The notes below the pieces were generated by a model. The model did not search any database and had not been told where the DNA came from. It was given only the letters and a program-made list of their open reading frames with translations. From CAYMYN01 sp964394665 (lineage in GTDB: Bacteria > Planctomycetota > UBA1135 > GCA-002686595): a stretch of 64,000 nt of DNA. Below, piece by piece: positions 18,361 to 27,559 of the stretch. The stretch is taken from NCBI GenBank assembly GCA_964394665.1, contig CAYMYN010000004.1:262865-326864 (forward strand), written 5' to 3'. The first letter of the stretch is position 1. Every line of letters begins with the position of its first letter. A program made the position numbers and the translations under genes.

Positions 18361-20720
18361 CGGCGGCGGGTGGGGGGGTCGGAGGCGGCGTAGAGGCGCT
18401 CGAGCATCAGGGCGGCGAGGGCCGTGGAGTAGATGCGGCCGCCGGCGAAGCCCCAGGGGCCGATCGGGTCCCAGGAGCCGCGGGCGTGGCCCGTCTGGCG
18501 CTGGGAAGCGAGCAGGGCCGGTCGCAGGGCGGCGGCCCACTCCGTCCACGCGGCGGCGTCGTGCACGCGCAGCTCGTACAGCGCGCGCGTGCCGTAGAAC
18601 CAGTAGTAGAAGTCGTTCGTCAGCCCGTCCCGGTCCCAGGTGGGCAACGCGCGTCGCAGCAACTCGGCGTGGCGCGGGAGCAGCGGCTCGCTGCGCGGGC
18701 CCTGGCCGAGCAGGATGCGCGTCATCAGCCCCGCGGCGGTCATGGCCTCGGTCCGATCGATCGCGTAGTGGTCGTTGATCCCGATCACGCGCGCGCTCCG
18801 CGAGCCGCGTTCGAGGTACCCGACGCGGCCGGTCTCGACGTCGGTGACGGCCTCGAGCCAGAGCCGCGCGCCCTCCAGGGCGGCGTCGTCCGCGGGCACG
18901 CCGGCCTCCGCGGCGGCCACGATGGCGGCCACCATCCAGGCGCTGACGGAGGTGTCGCTCTCCCCGATGGGCGGCACGTCGTAGCGCCAGCCGGCGTTCG
19001 GATTGCGCCCGCGCAGGATGAACGCCACGGCGCGCTCGAGGGGCTCGGTCAGGTCCGCGCGGGCGGTGTAGCGCAGGCCCTGCGCCAGGGCGACGGTGGC
19101 GATCGCGTGGTCGTACACGAAGTCCTTCCCGCGGCGCGCGCCGATGAGGCCCTCGTCGGTCTGCGCGCGCAGGAGCGCGCCGAGCCCGCGATCGACGGCC
19201 TCCTCGACGAGCACCAGCCCAGCCGTGCGCCCCTCGGCCATCAGCGCCAGCAGGGCCAGTCCGCTCACGCCGACGTCGTGGACCGAGCGACCCGCGCCGT
19301 CGCAGGCGCCCGAACGCACGTCCGCGCAGCGCGCCGAGAACCCGGCGCAGCTCCAGGCCCCGTCCTCGCCCTGGTGCGCGAGCAACCAACCCAACGCCCA
19401 GCGCAGGGCGTCGCGCAGGTCGAGCTCGTCGCGGCGCGTGCCGGGGAAGGGCGGGATCGGGGCGATCGGCGCACCCGCGGCGCGCGGGCCCGGCGGCAGC
19501 GCGGGGAGTGGTACGCGTTGGCCGGTCAACAGCTCCCAGCCCAGGAGCGGCTCGTCCGCGGCGAACTCGCCCCGCTCCCGGCGCTGCCACCAGCCGTCGT
19601 CGTCGCGCACGAGCTCCCACCACGAGAGCCAACGCACACGCGCCAGGTGGTTGGCGGCCCGGGCATCCGCGTCGCTCGCCGCGCGCCAGGGAAAGCCGCG
19701 CCCGCCGGCGATCGCGGCCAGCAGCGTGGTGAGCGCCTGCCCGCGCGCCACGTCCGCGTCCTCGGCGAGGTCGAGCTCGAGCAACAGGCGCAGCACGTCC
19801 GAGCCCAGGGGTCGGCCCGCGGCCAGGAGTTCCTCGAACGGGGCTCCGTCGCCCGCGGCGTAGCCCTGGAGCAACGCCTGCAGCTCGTTGCGCCGCGCCG
19901 CGGTGATGCCCCGGGCATGGCGCCCCGGGGAGGGCAACGCGCCGACGCGGCCCTCGGCCAGGGCGGCCTGCTGCGCGCGTTCCTCGTAGGGGTCCTCCCA
20001 GAGCTCCCGCGGATGCGGACGCGGGTGGTCGGCGACGGCTTCGCCGCCCTCGTACCAACCCGTGAGGATCTCCGGATCGAGGGTGCCGTCGACGAGCCAG
20101 AAGCTCCACCAACCGCTGGGCCGGCCCTCGACGTAGCGGCCGACGACGCGCGGCGATTCGCCGTCGCGCCAGAAGCCGTGGAACTCGCCGTGGCGCTCGC
20201 CGCCGCGCAGGGAGGCCCGCAGGCGCGCGCTGCGCTCGGGCCAGTGGGCGCGCTCCAGGTTGTAGAGGCCGGCGTGCGCCGGGTCGCGCGCGCCGTCGGG
20301 CGTGAACTCGTGCCACTGGCCCTCGCGCAGGCCGTGGACGTACGAGCCGCGGGCAGCGGGGGCGCCGCCGGGGTGGAAGAACTCCCAATCGCCGTCGCGT
20401 CGGCCCGCCGCGTAGGAGCCCTTCATCGCCGGGGAGCCATCCGCGTGGCGCCAGATCCACGGGCCCTCGAGACGCCCGTCCACCCAGCGGCCCTCGGCGA
20501 GCGGCTCCCCCTGCCCGTCCTTCTCCGCGAAGCGCCGCCACAGCCCGTGCGCCAGCTCCCGTGCCCCCTCGATGCGCACCTCGCACTCGACCCGATAGCG
20601 CCCCTCGACGCCGGTGCGCACGCGGTCCTCGATCTCCAGGGTTCCCTGGGACGCCGCGCCCAGCGCGCTGACGAGCACGGCCGCGAACGGCGCGCCCCAA
20701 ACTGCAGGATTCCGAACCAT
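18357..20720 (-). CDS. Exported MORN-like/alpha-alpha-toroid protein (paralogue 1)
   Basis: This is a 787-residue protein with a weak N-terminal signal (APFAAVLVSALGAASQG). It has the same architecture as the gene downstream. MORN-like motifs are EGRWVDGRLEGPWIWRHADG, GRRDGDWEFFHPGG and GRPSGWWSFWLVDG. A helical linker follows, then a C-terminal toroid with HQGEDGAWSC, GVSGLALLALMAEGRT, DFVYDHAIATVALAQ, TNDFYYWFYGTRAL and SWDPIGPWGFAGGRIYSTAL. The two paralogues are colinear over their whole length, so they arose by tandem duplication and have diverged a good deal. Cys residues in SCAGFSARCADVRSGAC may form disulfides. Function unknown. The stop overlaps the next start by 4 bp. Confidence 0.78.
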   Translation of the reverse strand: MVRNPAVWGAPFAAVLVSALGAASQGTLEIEDRVRTGVEGRYRVECEVRIEGARELAHGLWRRFAEKDGQGEPLAEGRWVDGRLEGPWIWRHADGSPAMKGSYAAGRRDGDWEFFHPGGAPAARGSYVHGLREGQWHEFTPDGARDPAHAGLYNLERAHWPERSARLRASLRGGERHGEFHGFWRDGESPRVVGRYVEGRPSGWWSFWLVDGTLDPEILTGWYEGGEAVADHPRPHPRELWEDPYEERAQQAALAEGRVGALPSPGRHARGITAARRNELQALLQGYAAGDGAPFEELLAAGRPLGSDVLRLLLELDLAEDADVARGQALTTLLAAIAGGRGFPWRAASDADARAANHLARVRWLSWWELVRDDDGWWQRRERGEFAADEPLLGWELLTGQRVPLPALPPGPRAAGAPIAPIPPFPGTRRDELDLRDALRWALGWLLAHQGEDGAWSCAGFSARCADVRSGACDGAGRSVHDVGVSGLALLALMAEGRTAGLVLVEEAVDRGLGALLRAQTDEGLIGARRGKDFVYDHAIATVALAQGLRYTARADLTEPLERAVAFILRGRNPNAGWRYDVPPIGESDTSVSAWMVAAIVAAAEAGVPADDAALEGARLWLEAVTDVETGRVGYLERGSRSARVIGINDHYAIDRTEAMTAAGLMTRILLGQGPRSEPLLPRHAELLRRALPTWDRDGLTNDFYYWFYGTRALYELRVHDAAAWTEWAAALRPALLASQRQTGHARGSWDPIGPWGFAGGRIYSTALAALMLERLYAASDPPTRRR

Positions 20721-20862
20721 GTAGCCCCCCGTGGCTGCGGTCTGGCGCCCAGCGTAGCCTCCGGGCGCGGATCCGGGGACGTTCGATCGCGTCGAGGGAA
20801 TCGGCGCGGGAAAGGGGGCGCTGGATTCGGAGTGCTCCCGCGATCGGACCCACACGGGGCCT

Positions 20863-23358
20863 TCACTGCCAGCGCGGCTCGACGCCCAGCAAATGGCGCA
20901 CGAAGAAGTCCTGGCGTCGGCGGACCAGATAGGGCGTCTCGCCGACGCCGTGGCCGCCACCGGGGACGAGCACGAACTCGAAGTCCTTGTCGGCGCGGAT
21001 CAGGGCGTCGACGACCTGCAGGGTCGAGGCCGGGTCGACGTTGCGGTCGAGCTCGCCGACGGTCAGGAGCAGCTTGCCCACGAGCCGGTGGGCGTGGGTG
21101 ACGTTGGAGCTGGCCTCGTAGTGCGGGCCCAGGGGCCAGCCCATCCAGGCTTCGTTCCACCACATCTTGTCCATGCGGTTGTCGTGGCAGCCGCAGTCGG
21201 CCGCGGCGGCGTCGTAGAAATCGCCGTGGAAGAGCAGGGCGCCCAGGGCGTTCTGGCCGCCGGCGCTGCCGCCGAAGATGCCGACGCGCTCGAGGTCGAG
21301 CTCGGGATGCGCCGCGGCCGCGGCGCGCAGCCAGGCGATGCGATCGGGAAAGCCCGCGTCGGCGAGGTTCATCCAGGCCACGTCGTGGAACGCCTTGTGG
21401 CGCCAGTTGGTGCCCATGCCGTCGATCTGCGCGACGATGAAGCCGAGCTCCGCCAGGGCGCGCTCGCGCAGACCCAGGCCGAAGGTCTTGGGCACGTGGA
21501 AGCCGTGGGGGCCGGCGTAGATGGCCTCGATCACGGGGTAGGTGCGCGCCGGGTCGAAGTTCGAGGGGCGGATCAGGATGCCGTGGATGGCCGTCGCGCC
21601 GTCGCGGCCCGGGGCGGCGAAGCGTTGGGGCGGAGCGAAGCCGGCCGCGTGGAGGGCGCCGGCGTCGTCGCGGCCCAACTCGCACACCAACGATCCGTCG
21701 GAGCTGCGCCGCAGCTCGCTGACCCAGGGCTGATCGACCCGCGACCAGCGGGCGACGAAGTGCTCGCGGTCGGGGGAGAAGGTCCACTCGTGGGTGCCGT
21801 CGGCGTCGGTCAGCAGGGTCAGCTCGCCGGTGTCGAGGTCGACCCGCGCCAGGTGCGCGTGGTAGGGATCCTCCCCGGAGCGATAGCCCATCACCCGCAG
21901 CAGGAGGCGGCGTTCGGCCGCGTCGATGCGCTCGACGGCCCGCACGACGAACTCGCCGCGCGTGACCTGGTGCAGCTCGCCGCGGGCGAGATCCAAGCGA
22001 TACACGTGGTTCCAGCCGTCGCGCTCGCTGGTCCAGAGCAACTCGCCCGCGCCGTCGAGCCAGTGCAGCCAGGTCTTCTGCGAGTAGTCGATGAAGGTCG
22101 CGGCGCGCTCCTCGAGCACGCTCGTCACCTGCCCGCTCGCGGCATCGATGGCGTAGACGTGCTGGAGCTGGTGTCCGCGCCGGTCGTAGCGCAGGAACAC
22201 GCGGCTCGAGTCGGGGGCCCAGTGCACGTCGCCGATCGACCAGGCGTCGGCGAAGGGCGCGGCGTCGACCGGGATCGCGGTGTGGCGCTCGAGGTCGAAG
22301 AGCCGCGGACGGGGACTGCGCTTGCGATCGCCGGGCTTGAGGTAGGGCACGCGCACGACGCGCGGCTGCAGCGCGTCGGGCGGGGCGCTCTCGACGAGCA
22401 CGAGCTCGCGGCCCTCGTCGGGCTCGCTCTGGAAGGCGAGCAGGCGCCGGCCGTCGGGCGAGGGGTGGAAGCGCGGTTCGTAGGAATCGGCGGCGCTGCC
22501 GTCGGAGGTGAGCTGGACGGAGTCGTCGCCGCGGCGGACGAAGACCTGGTGCTCGCGCAGGTGGAAGCGCGCTTCTTCGCGCGGTCCGCGCCGGCGGGGG
22601 GGCGGGGCCAGGGCCGCCTCCGAGCCGGCGTCGATGCGCGCCACGGCGGCCTGCTGCCCCGCGCGGAAGAGCGCCACCGCGCGGCCCTCGGCGACGGTCT
22701 CGGCGCTCCAGAGATGTCCCGCGAAGGTGTGCTGGGCGCGTTCCTCGCCCGGCTCGAGGACGCCGTAGGGACGTTGTTCGCCGCGGTTGGGCTCCCAGTG
22801 CAGGCGCACCGCCTCGCCCAGGCGGTTCTGGAACAGGATCGAGCTCTCGCGCCCGCCGCCGCGCGGTCCTGAGTTCGAAGGCAGCGGCTCGAGCAGGGGC
22901 GCCTCGTCGTCCGCCGCGACGAGTTCCGCGCTTGCGATGAAGAAGCGCCAGTGCCGGGAGCCGTGGCGCACGAGCACCGACGCGCGGTCCGCCGAGAGCT
23001 CGACCCAGTCGAGGGGCAGGCGCTCGGGATCCAGCTCGCGGCCGAGCGCGGGTTCGAGGGCCGCGGCCAGGGCCGCGGTGTCGAAGGCCGGGCGCCGCGC
23101 GCCGTCGCGCGCGTCGACCAGGACGAATTCGCGCCGTCCGTCGGCGTGATCGTGCTGGAACCACAGCGCCCCTCCGTCGGCGGTCCAATGCAGCTCGGGC
23201 GCGAAGGCGTGGAGCGCGCCGCGCCAGCTCCGCGCGAGCCGCGTGACGCGCTCGTAGTCCTGCGCGCTGCCCTGGGGGGCGCGCGCGGCGGCGAACGGGG
23301 CCAGGGGAAGGAGAAGGACGAGGCACGCGAGCGCGCGCACGGGGGCCGGGGGCTTCAC
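20863..23358 (-). CDS. S9 family (DPP-IV-like) peptidase with VHL-beta-like insert
   Basis: This is an 831-residue exported serine peptidase with signal peptide ACLVLLLPLAPFAAARA. Residues ~45-590 form a beta-propeller, and the C-terminal ~230 residues are the prolyl oligopeptidase alpha/beta-hydrolase. The triad is Ser698 in GIFGGSAGGQNAL, Asp771 in GELDRNVDP and His803 in PGGGHGVGE. The family removes N-terminal dipeptides, typically Xaa-Pro. Residues ~170-242 (22633-22851) interrupt the propeller with a segment like the beta domain of the von Hippel-Lindau protein: SILFQNRLGEAVRLHW, PYGVLEPGEE and HTFAGHLW. It lies 142 bp upstream of the MORN/toroid pair and 10 bp downstream of the lipase-like gene, so these may be one transcript. 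Confidence 0.9.
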   Translation of the reverse strand: MKPPAPVRALACLVLLLPLAPFAAARAPQGSAQDYERVTRLARSWRGALHAFAPELHWTADGGALWFQHDHADGRREFVLVDARDGARRPAFDTAALAAALEPALGRELDPERLPLDWVELSADRASVLVRHGSRHWRFFIASAELVAADDEAPLLEPLPSNSGPRGGGRESSILFQNRLGEAVRLHWEPNRGEQRPYGVLEPGEERAQHTFAGHLWSAETVAEGRAVALFRAGQQAAVARIDAGSEAALAPPPRRRGPREEARFHLREHQVFVRRGDDSVQLTSDGSAADSYEPRFHPSPDGRRLLAFQSEPDEGRELVLVESAPPDALQPRVVRVPYLKPGDRKRSPRPRLFDLERHTAIPVDAAPFADAWSIGDVHWAPDSSRVFLRYDRRGHQLQHVYAIDAASGQVTSVLEERAATFIDYSQKTWLHWLDGAGELLWTSERDGWNHVYRLDLARGELHQVTRGEFVVRAVERIDAAERRLLLRVMGYRSGEDPYHAHLARVDLDTGELTLLTDADGTHEWTFSPDREHFVARWSRVDQPWVSELRRSSDGSLVCELGRDDAGALHAAGFAPPQRFAAPGRDGATAIHGILIRPSNFDPARTYPVIEAIYAGPHGFHVPKTFGLGLRERALAELGFIVAQIDGMGTNWRHKAFHDVAWMNLADAGFPDRIAWLRAAAAAHPELDLERVGIFGGSAGGQNALGALLFHGDFYDAAAADCGCHDNRMDKMWWNEAWMGWPLGPHYEASSNVTHAHRLVGKLLLTVGELDRNVDPASTLQVVDALIRADKDFEFVLVPGGGHGVGETPYLVRRRQDFFVRHLLGVEPRWQ

Positions 23359-23367
23359 CGCCCCATG

Positions 23368-25035
23368 CTACTCGGGCGCGTTCCAGGGCCGCAGGCTGAC
23401 GAGGAGCTGGGCCTCGATGCCGGGTGCGGCGGGATTTCGGATCGGCACCGCGAAGGTCGGCGGGGCGGAGGAGGGGAGCGGCGCGAGCTCGAGCTCCTGC
23501 GCCGCGGGCCCGTGCCCGGCGCTGAAGCGCGCCCTCAGGGACCAGGCGCCGGCCGCGCCCGCCGGCGGCACGAGGCGCAGCTCCAACGTGTCGTCGAAGA
23601 TCGAGGCGTTGGGGAAGCGCTCGCGGTCGAAGATCGAACCGCCGACCTCGAACAGCGGCACGTGCACGCGCAGCGAGACCGAGAAGCCGAGCGAGCGCCG
23701 GTCGACGGCCTCGTCGACGCCGGCCTCGTAGGGATCTTCGGCGAACTGGCGCTTGCGCACCTGGCTGCTCAGGAAGAGCGAGAAGAGGTGCGGTCGGCGG
23801 CGCTCTGCGACCGGCCCCTTCACCAGCTCGTCGTACTGCGCGAAGACCGCGGAGCTCTCGCCGGTCACGCGCCGGTGCAGGTCCACCTCGCCGCCGCGCA
23901 CCGCGACGACGCAATCGAGGTGATAGGAGCCGCGCACCGAGTCGCCCTTGTCCTTGCGTCTCTGGATGCTCGGGGGCAAGGAGAGTGAGTCCACCTGCAA
24001 GCGCCCGTCGACGCGCAGGTCGCCGAACAGGAAACGCACCAGGTTCTGGTAGCCCTCCTCGCTGTTGACGATGCCGTAGTGGCCCGAGTGGCTGCGGTGC
24101 ACGAAGGCCCGCGGGGCGCCCTCGACGGCGGCGTTGGCGATGCGCACCAGGCCGTCGCTCATCTCGCCCGCGAGCGCGGCGGAGGCGCCGAAGGCCACGC
24201 GATAGTCGCGCGCGTTGGTGCCCACCAGGCAGAAGAACCGCTCGGGCGGGAACTTGCCGTTCAGGCTGGCGACGCTGGCGAGCTTCTCGCGCTCCTTCTT
24301 GGTCGGCGCGAGGGCCAGGTACTCCGCCATGCGCGGCCGGCTGAAGTTGTCGATCTTGTTCCAGCCCAGGAAGGCTGGCACCGTCGAGAGCGGGCCGGCG
24401 CCGATGCCGTCGTGGGGCGTGGCGTAGGTGAAGACCTTGTCGACGAGGTTCTTGACCTTGCGCGGGTCGCCCTTGGGGTTCTGCAGGAAGCAGCGACAGA
24501 CGAGCCCGCCCATGGAGTGCGCGACGAGGTAGACCTTGAAGCGCTCCCAGGCCTGCTCGTCCCGCACCCAGGCGCCGTCCTCCTGCCTGCGGCAGACCTG
24601 CTCGCGCAGTTGGTGGATGAGCGAGGAGAGACCCGCGGCCTGCTCCTCGACGTCGCGGCGACCCTTCACGCCGGGGTTCAAGTCCTTCGAGTCGTGCTCG
24701 TAGTAGCGGTAGATGATCACGCTGCGCGCCGGGATGGGGGGCGGCTCGTCGGGCCGGGGGTGCTGCTTGCGCCCGCGGGGCGGATCGGGGTCGAGCAGCA
24801 GCTCGCCGCCGTTCGCGTAGGCGTCGCGATACCCGTGGTCCTTCATCAGGCGCACGAGGGGCGACTCGAAGATCAGGCGCTCGATCTCGCCCGTCCAGCG
24901 CTGGCGCACCTTGGTCGAGCCGAGGTTGAAGCCCATGTAGGGCGTCGCCACGGTGTCCTCGATCTCGGAGGCCGTCATGGCGTAGCCGCGCACGTAGACG
25001 ATCGGGTAGTAGGGGTGCTCGAGGGTCGGAGCCAT
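23368..25035 (-). CDS. Lipase-like alpha/beta hydrolase
   Basis: This is a 555-residue protein without a visible signal peptide. It begins YYPIVYVRGYAMTASEIEDT, similar to PGAP1/lipase-class hydrolases in which the oxyanion-hole strand comes first. The nucleophile elbow is VYLVAHSMGGLVCR (Ser174). Downstream HSGHYGIVNSEEGYQNL probably supplies the catalytic His, and EMSDGLVRIANA a likely Asp. The C-terminal ~200 residues are beta-rich (RGSYHLDCVVAVRGGEVDLH, FNLSARF-like strands) and unassigned. Substrate unknown; an intracellular esterase or phospholipase-like activity fits. The ATG at 25035 is divergent from ychF. The S9 peptidase starts 10 bp after its stop. Confidence 0.75.
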   Translation of the reverse strand: MAPTLEHPYYPIVYVRGYAMTASEIEDTVATPYMGFNLGSTKVRQRWTGEIERLIFESPLVRLMKDHGYRDAYANGGELLLDPDPPRGRKQHPRPDEPPPIPARSVIIYRYYEHDSKDLNPGVKGRRDVEEQAAGLSSLIHQLREQVCRRQEDGAWVRDEQAWERFKVYLVAHSMGGLVCRCFLQNPKGDPRKVKNLVDKVFTYATPHDGIGAGPLSTVPAFLGWNKIDNFSRPRMAEYLALAPTKKEREKLASVASLNGKFPPERFFCLVGTNARDYRVAFGASAALAGEMSDGLVRIANAAVEGAPRAFVHRSHSGHYGIVNSEEGYQNLVRFLFGDLRVDGRLQVDSLSLPPSIQRRKDKGDSVRGSYHLDCVVAVRGGEVDLHRRVTGESSAVFAQYDELVKGPVAERRRPHLFSLFLSSQVRKRQFAEDPYEAGVDEAVDRRSLGFSVSLRVHVPLFEVGGSIFDRERFPNASIFDDTLELRLVPPAGAAGAWSLRARFSAGHGPAAQELELAPLPSSAPPTFAVPIRNPAAPGIEAQLLVSLRPWNAPE

Positions 25036-25219
25036 CGGGGTCCTCGCTCTGGGTGCGGGTGCGTGGGTGGCGCGCGATCGGCCGCAGGGTAGCGCTCGGG
25101 GACGGGCCGGTGGCGATCCCCGCGCGGCCTTCGCCGCGCTTCCCGCACCCGGGCCGTCGGGTAGACTGCCGCGCTTCCCGGGCCCCCGCGCCCCCTCTCC
25201 GATCCCCCCCCGTGCGTCC

Positions 25220-26311
25220 ATGAGCCTCGCCTGCGGCATCGTCGGCCTGCCCAACGTCGGCAAGTCCACCCTCTTCAACGCCCTCACCGGGGCGGGCGTC
25301 GAGGTCGCGCCCTACGCCTTCACGACCACCGAGCCCCACGTGGCCGTGGCGCGCGTCCCCGACGAGCGGCTCGAGCTGCTCGCGCGCTACATCCCGCCCC
25401 AGAAGATCGTGCCGGCGGAGATGAAGGTGGTCGACATCCCGGGCCTGGCCGAGGGCTCGTACAAGGGCGAGGGCATGGGCAACCGCTTCCTGGGCGTGGT
25501 CAAGGAGAGCGACGCCCTGCTGCACGTGGTGCAGTGCTTCCAGAGCGCCAACCTGGGCCGCGAGACGCCGGTCGACCCCAAGGGCGACATCGAGCTGTTC
25601 GAGCTCGAGCTCGCGATGGCCGACCTCGAGACGGTCACCCGCAACGAGGAACGGGTCGCGAAGAAGGCCCGCGCCGGGGACGAGCGCGCGCGCTTCGAGC
25701 AGGACCTCTTCCGGCGCGCCAAGGAGCCGCTCGAGGAAGGCCGCCAACTGCGCACCCTCGACTGGAAGAAGGAAGAGCTCGTCGCCTTCGAGCCGCTCTT
25801 CCTCCTGACCCTCAAGCCCGTGCTCTACATCGCCAACGTCTCGGACGACGACCTGGAGGGCCAGGGCCCCCTGGCGCAGGCCGTGGCCCAGCACGCCGCG
25901 TCGACCGGCGCGCGCTGGATGCCGATCGCCTGCGACATCGAGGCCGAGCTGCGCGGCATGGAGGAGGAGGAACGCGCGGCCTTCATGGCCGAGCTCGGCA
26001 TCACCGAGCTCTCCCTGCCGCGCCTGATCCGCGCCGCCTTCGACCTGCTCGGCCTGCACACCTACTTCACCGCCGGCGAGAAGGAGATCCGCGCCTGGAC
26101 GATCCACAAGGGCGACACGGCCCCGGTGGCGGCGGGCAAGATCCACTCGGACTTCGAGAAGAAGTTCATCAAGGCCGAGTGCTACTCCGTCGACGACCTC
26201 GTGGCCCTGGGCTCGGAGGCCGCGATCAAGGCCGCCGGCAAGATGCGCCTCGAGGGCCGCGACTACGTGATGCGCGACAGCGACGTGGTGCACTTCCTGG
26301 TCGGGCGCTGA
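25220..26311 (+). CDS. ychF: Redox-regulated ATPase/GTPase YchF (Obg family)
   Basis: This is a 363-residue protein of standard YchF/OLA1 length. It carries the P-loop GLPNVGKST (9-17), the switch region YAFTTTEPHVAVA, the G3 box VDIPGLAEGSYKGEGMGN and a C-terminal TGS domain (TYFTAGEKEIRAWTIHKGDT). YchF binds ribosomes and hydrolyses ATP in preference to GTP, with roles in stress response and translation. The C-terminal MRDSDVVHFLVGR is conserved. It begins at the ATG at 25220. It is divergent from the lipase gene and convergent with the membrane protein at 26380. Confidence 0.97.
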   Translation: MSLACGIVGLPNVGKSTLFNALTGAGVEVAPYAFTTTEPHVAVARVPDERLELLARYIPPQKIVPAEMKVVDIPGLAEGSYKGEGMGNRFLGVVKESDALLHVVQCFQSANLGRETPVDPKGDIELFELELAMADLETVTRNEERVAKKARAGDERARFEQDLFRRAKEPLEEGRQLRTLDWKKEELVAFEPLFLLTLKPVLYIANVSDDDLEGQGPLAQAVAQHAASTGARWMPIACDIEAELRGMEEEERAAFMAELGITELSLPRLIRAAFDLLGLHTYFTAGEKEIRAWTIHKGDTAPVAAGKIHSDFEKKFIKAECYSVDDLVALGSEAAIKAAGKMRLEGRDYVMRDSDVVHFLVGR

Positions 26312-26335
26312 CGGTCCTGGGGACGATCCCCGCAG

Positions 26336-26361
26336 GCCCGCTCCCGGTTCTGGAGGCGGGC
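26336..26361. terminator. Bulged hairpin between ychF and a convergent gene
   Basis: Arms GCCCGCTCC (26336-26344) and GGAGGCGGGC (26352-26361) pair with a single bulged base around a 7-nt loop. It lies 25 bp after the ychF stop and 19 bp before the convergent stop at 26380. It is a candidate bidirectional terminator with no U-tract. Confidence 0.4.
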
Positions 26362-26379
26362 GCGGGCCCTGTCAGCGCA

Positions 26380-27003
26380 TCACTGGGCGCGCAGCACGAC
26401 CCGGTAGCGACGCGGGCCCTTGCCCAGGAGCCCGCTGCGCTGGAGTCGCACGTCCGCCAGGCGGGCCGGCGAGCCCGTGATCGAGGCCGCGGCCCGCAGG
26501 GGATAGGTGTCGGTGCGCCCCGGCAGCATCGGGCCCCAGTGGATGCGCAGGTTCAGGGCCGCTGGCTGGTCCCCGAGCTGCTCGACGTGCACGCCCTCGA
26601 GGCCGTGGCGGGTGCGGACCTCGACGCCCCGGGCGCGGCCGTTCGCCGAGCCCGCTGTGGGGCGGCGCGCATCGGAGGGGAGCACCCGCGGGACCTCGCT
26701 GGTCACGCTGAAGAACTCGGCCAGCGAGATCTCGAGCGGCGTGTGGCCGAGCTCCCGCTCGCCGATCGCGATGCTCAGTTGGGCCTCGTCCGCGGACTCG
26801 AACTGCAGCGTGGCGCGCCGGTCCTCGGGCCAGAGCGCCAGCACCGCGCCGGCTCCACAGAGCAAAGCCAGGGAGCCCCCGCAGGCCAGCAGGCTCGACT
26901 CGCGGCCGCGGGCGCGCGTCAGGCGGTAGATCAGCCAGGCGAGGGCGATCAGGCACCCCAGCCCGAGGGCCAGGGCCGGCAGCAGCAGGGATCCGGCGTG
27001 CAT
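26380..27003 (-). CDS. Small membrane protein with extracytoplasmic beta domain, unknown function
   Basis: This is a 207-residue protein. Two transmembrane helices occupy ~5-28 (LLLPALALGLGCLIALAWLI) and ~41-58 (LLACGGSLALLCGAGAVLAL). A soluble region of about 145 residues follows. Its first part, ATLQFESADEAQLSIAIG and ELGHTPLEISLAEF, recalls PEGA-type beta repeats (inference). The rest, DTYPLRAAASITG and RRYRVVLRAQ, is beta-strand rich. I do not recognise the family. It is convergent with ychF and divergent from crcB. Confidence 0.65.
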   Translation of the reverse strand: MHAGSLLLPALALGLGCLIALAWLIYRLTRARGRESSLLACGGSLALLCGAGAVLALWPEDRRATLQFESADEAQLSIAIGERELGHTPLEISLAEFFSVTSEVPRVLPSDARRPTAGSANGRARGVEVRTRHGLEGVHVEQLGDQPAALNLRIHWGPMLPGRTDTYPLRAAASITGSPARLADVRLQRSGLLGKGPRRYRVVLRAQ

Positions 27004-27149
27004 GGTGGGTCCTGGGAAACCGGGGTCGCGCGAGCGGCCCCCCCTGCGCGCTCCGCGCGGCCTCCATTTCCACCGCCCGGGGCCAGCGAGTCCAGCGCAG
27101 GAGGTCAGGGAGCGGCGCGCCCTGGAACCGCGCCCCGCGCGCCGTCACC

Positions 27150-27536
27150 ATGCGGGCCGTGAAGCTCCTCCTCGCGATCGGTCTGGGCGGGTTCCTGGGC
27201 GCCCTGGCGCGCCATGGTCTGGCCCTGGGCGTGGACCGGCTGGTCGGCGCGCGGTTCCCCTTCGGCATCCTGGCCGTGAACGTGCTGGGGTGCCTCGCGA
27301 TCGGCGTGTTCGCGGGCCTGGTCGAGCGCGGAACCGAGCTCTCGGCCGAGACGCGCGCGTTCCTGGCGGTCGGCGTCCTGGGCTCCCTGACGACCTTTTC
27401 CACCTTCGGGCTGCAGACCGTCGAGTTGGGGCAGGAAGCCCTGGCGCCGGCGCTCGTGAACGTGTCGTTGCAGGTGGGGCTCGGGATCGGCGCGGTGCTC
27501 GCCGGACGCGCGTTGGCGCTGACTGCCTACGCCTGA
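27150..27536 (+). CDS. crcB: Fluoride ion channel CrcB/Fluc
   Basis: This is a 128-residue four-helix membrane protein. Fluc channels work as dual-topology dimers and let fluoride leave the cell. Signature blocks are GLGGFLGALARHGLA, FPFGILAVNVLGC and VGVLGSLTTFSTFGLQT; the last contains the Phe and Thr residues lining the fluoride path and the sodium site. The single-gene, full-length form is present. No fluoride riboswitch could be recognised upstream. The LOG-family gene starts 23 bp downstream, so the two may be co-transcribed. Confidence 0.93.
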   Translation: MRAVKLLLAIGLGGFLGALARHGLALGVDRLVGARFPFGILAVNVLGCLAIGVFAGLVERGTELSAETRAFLAVGVLGSLTTFSTFGLQTVELGQEALAPALVNVSLQVGLGIGAVLAGRALALTAYA

Positions 27537-27559
27537 GGCACTCGAGGGAGGACGCGCGC

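Noticed and set aside
20423..26293. 1956-codon open frame on the minus strand across several genes
   Set aside because: It crosses the S9 peptidase, lipase and ychF loci in the wrong frame and has no recognisable domain; another GC shadow.
27004..27149. Fluoride riboswitch before crcB
   Set aside because: The conserved crcB-motif sequences were not found in the 146-bp leader.
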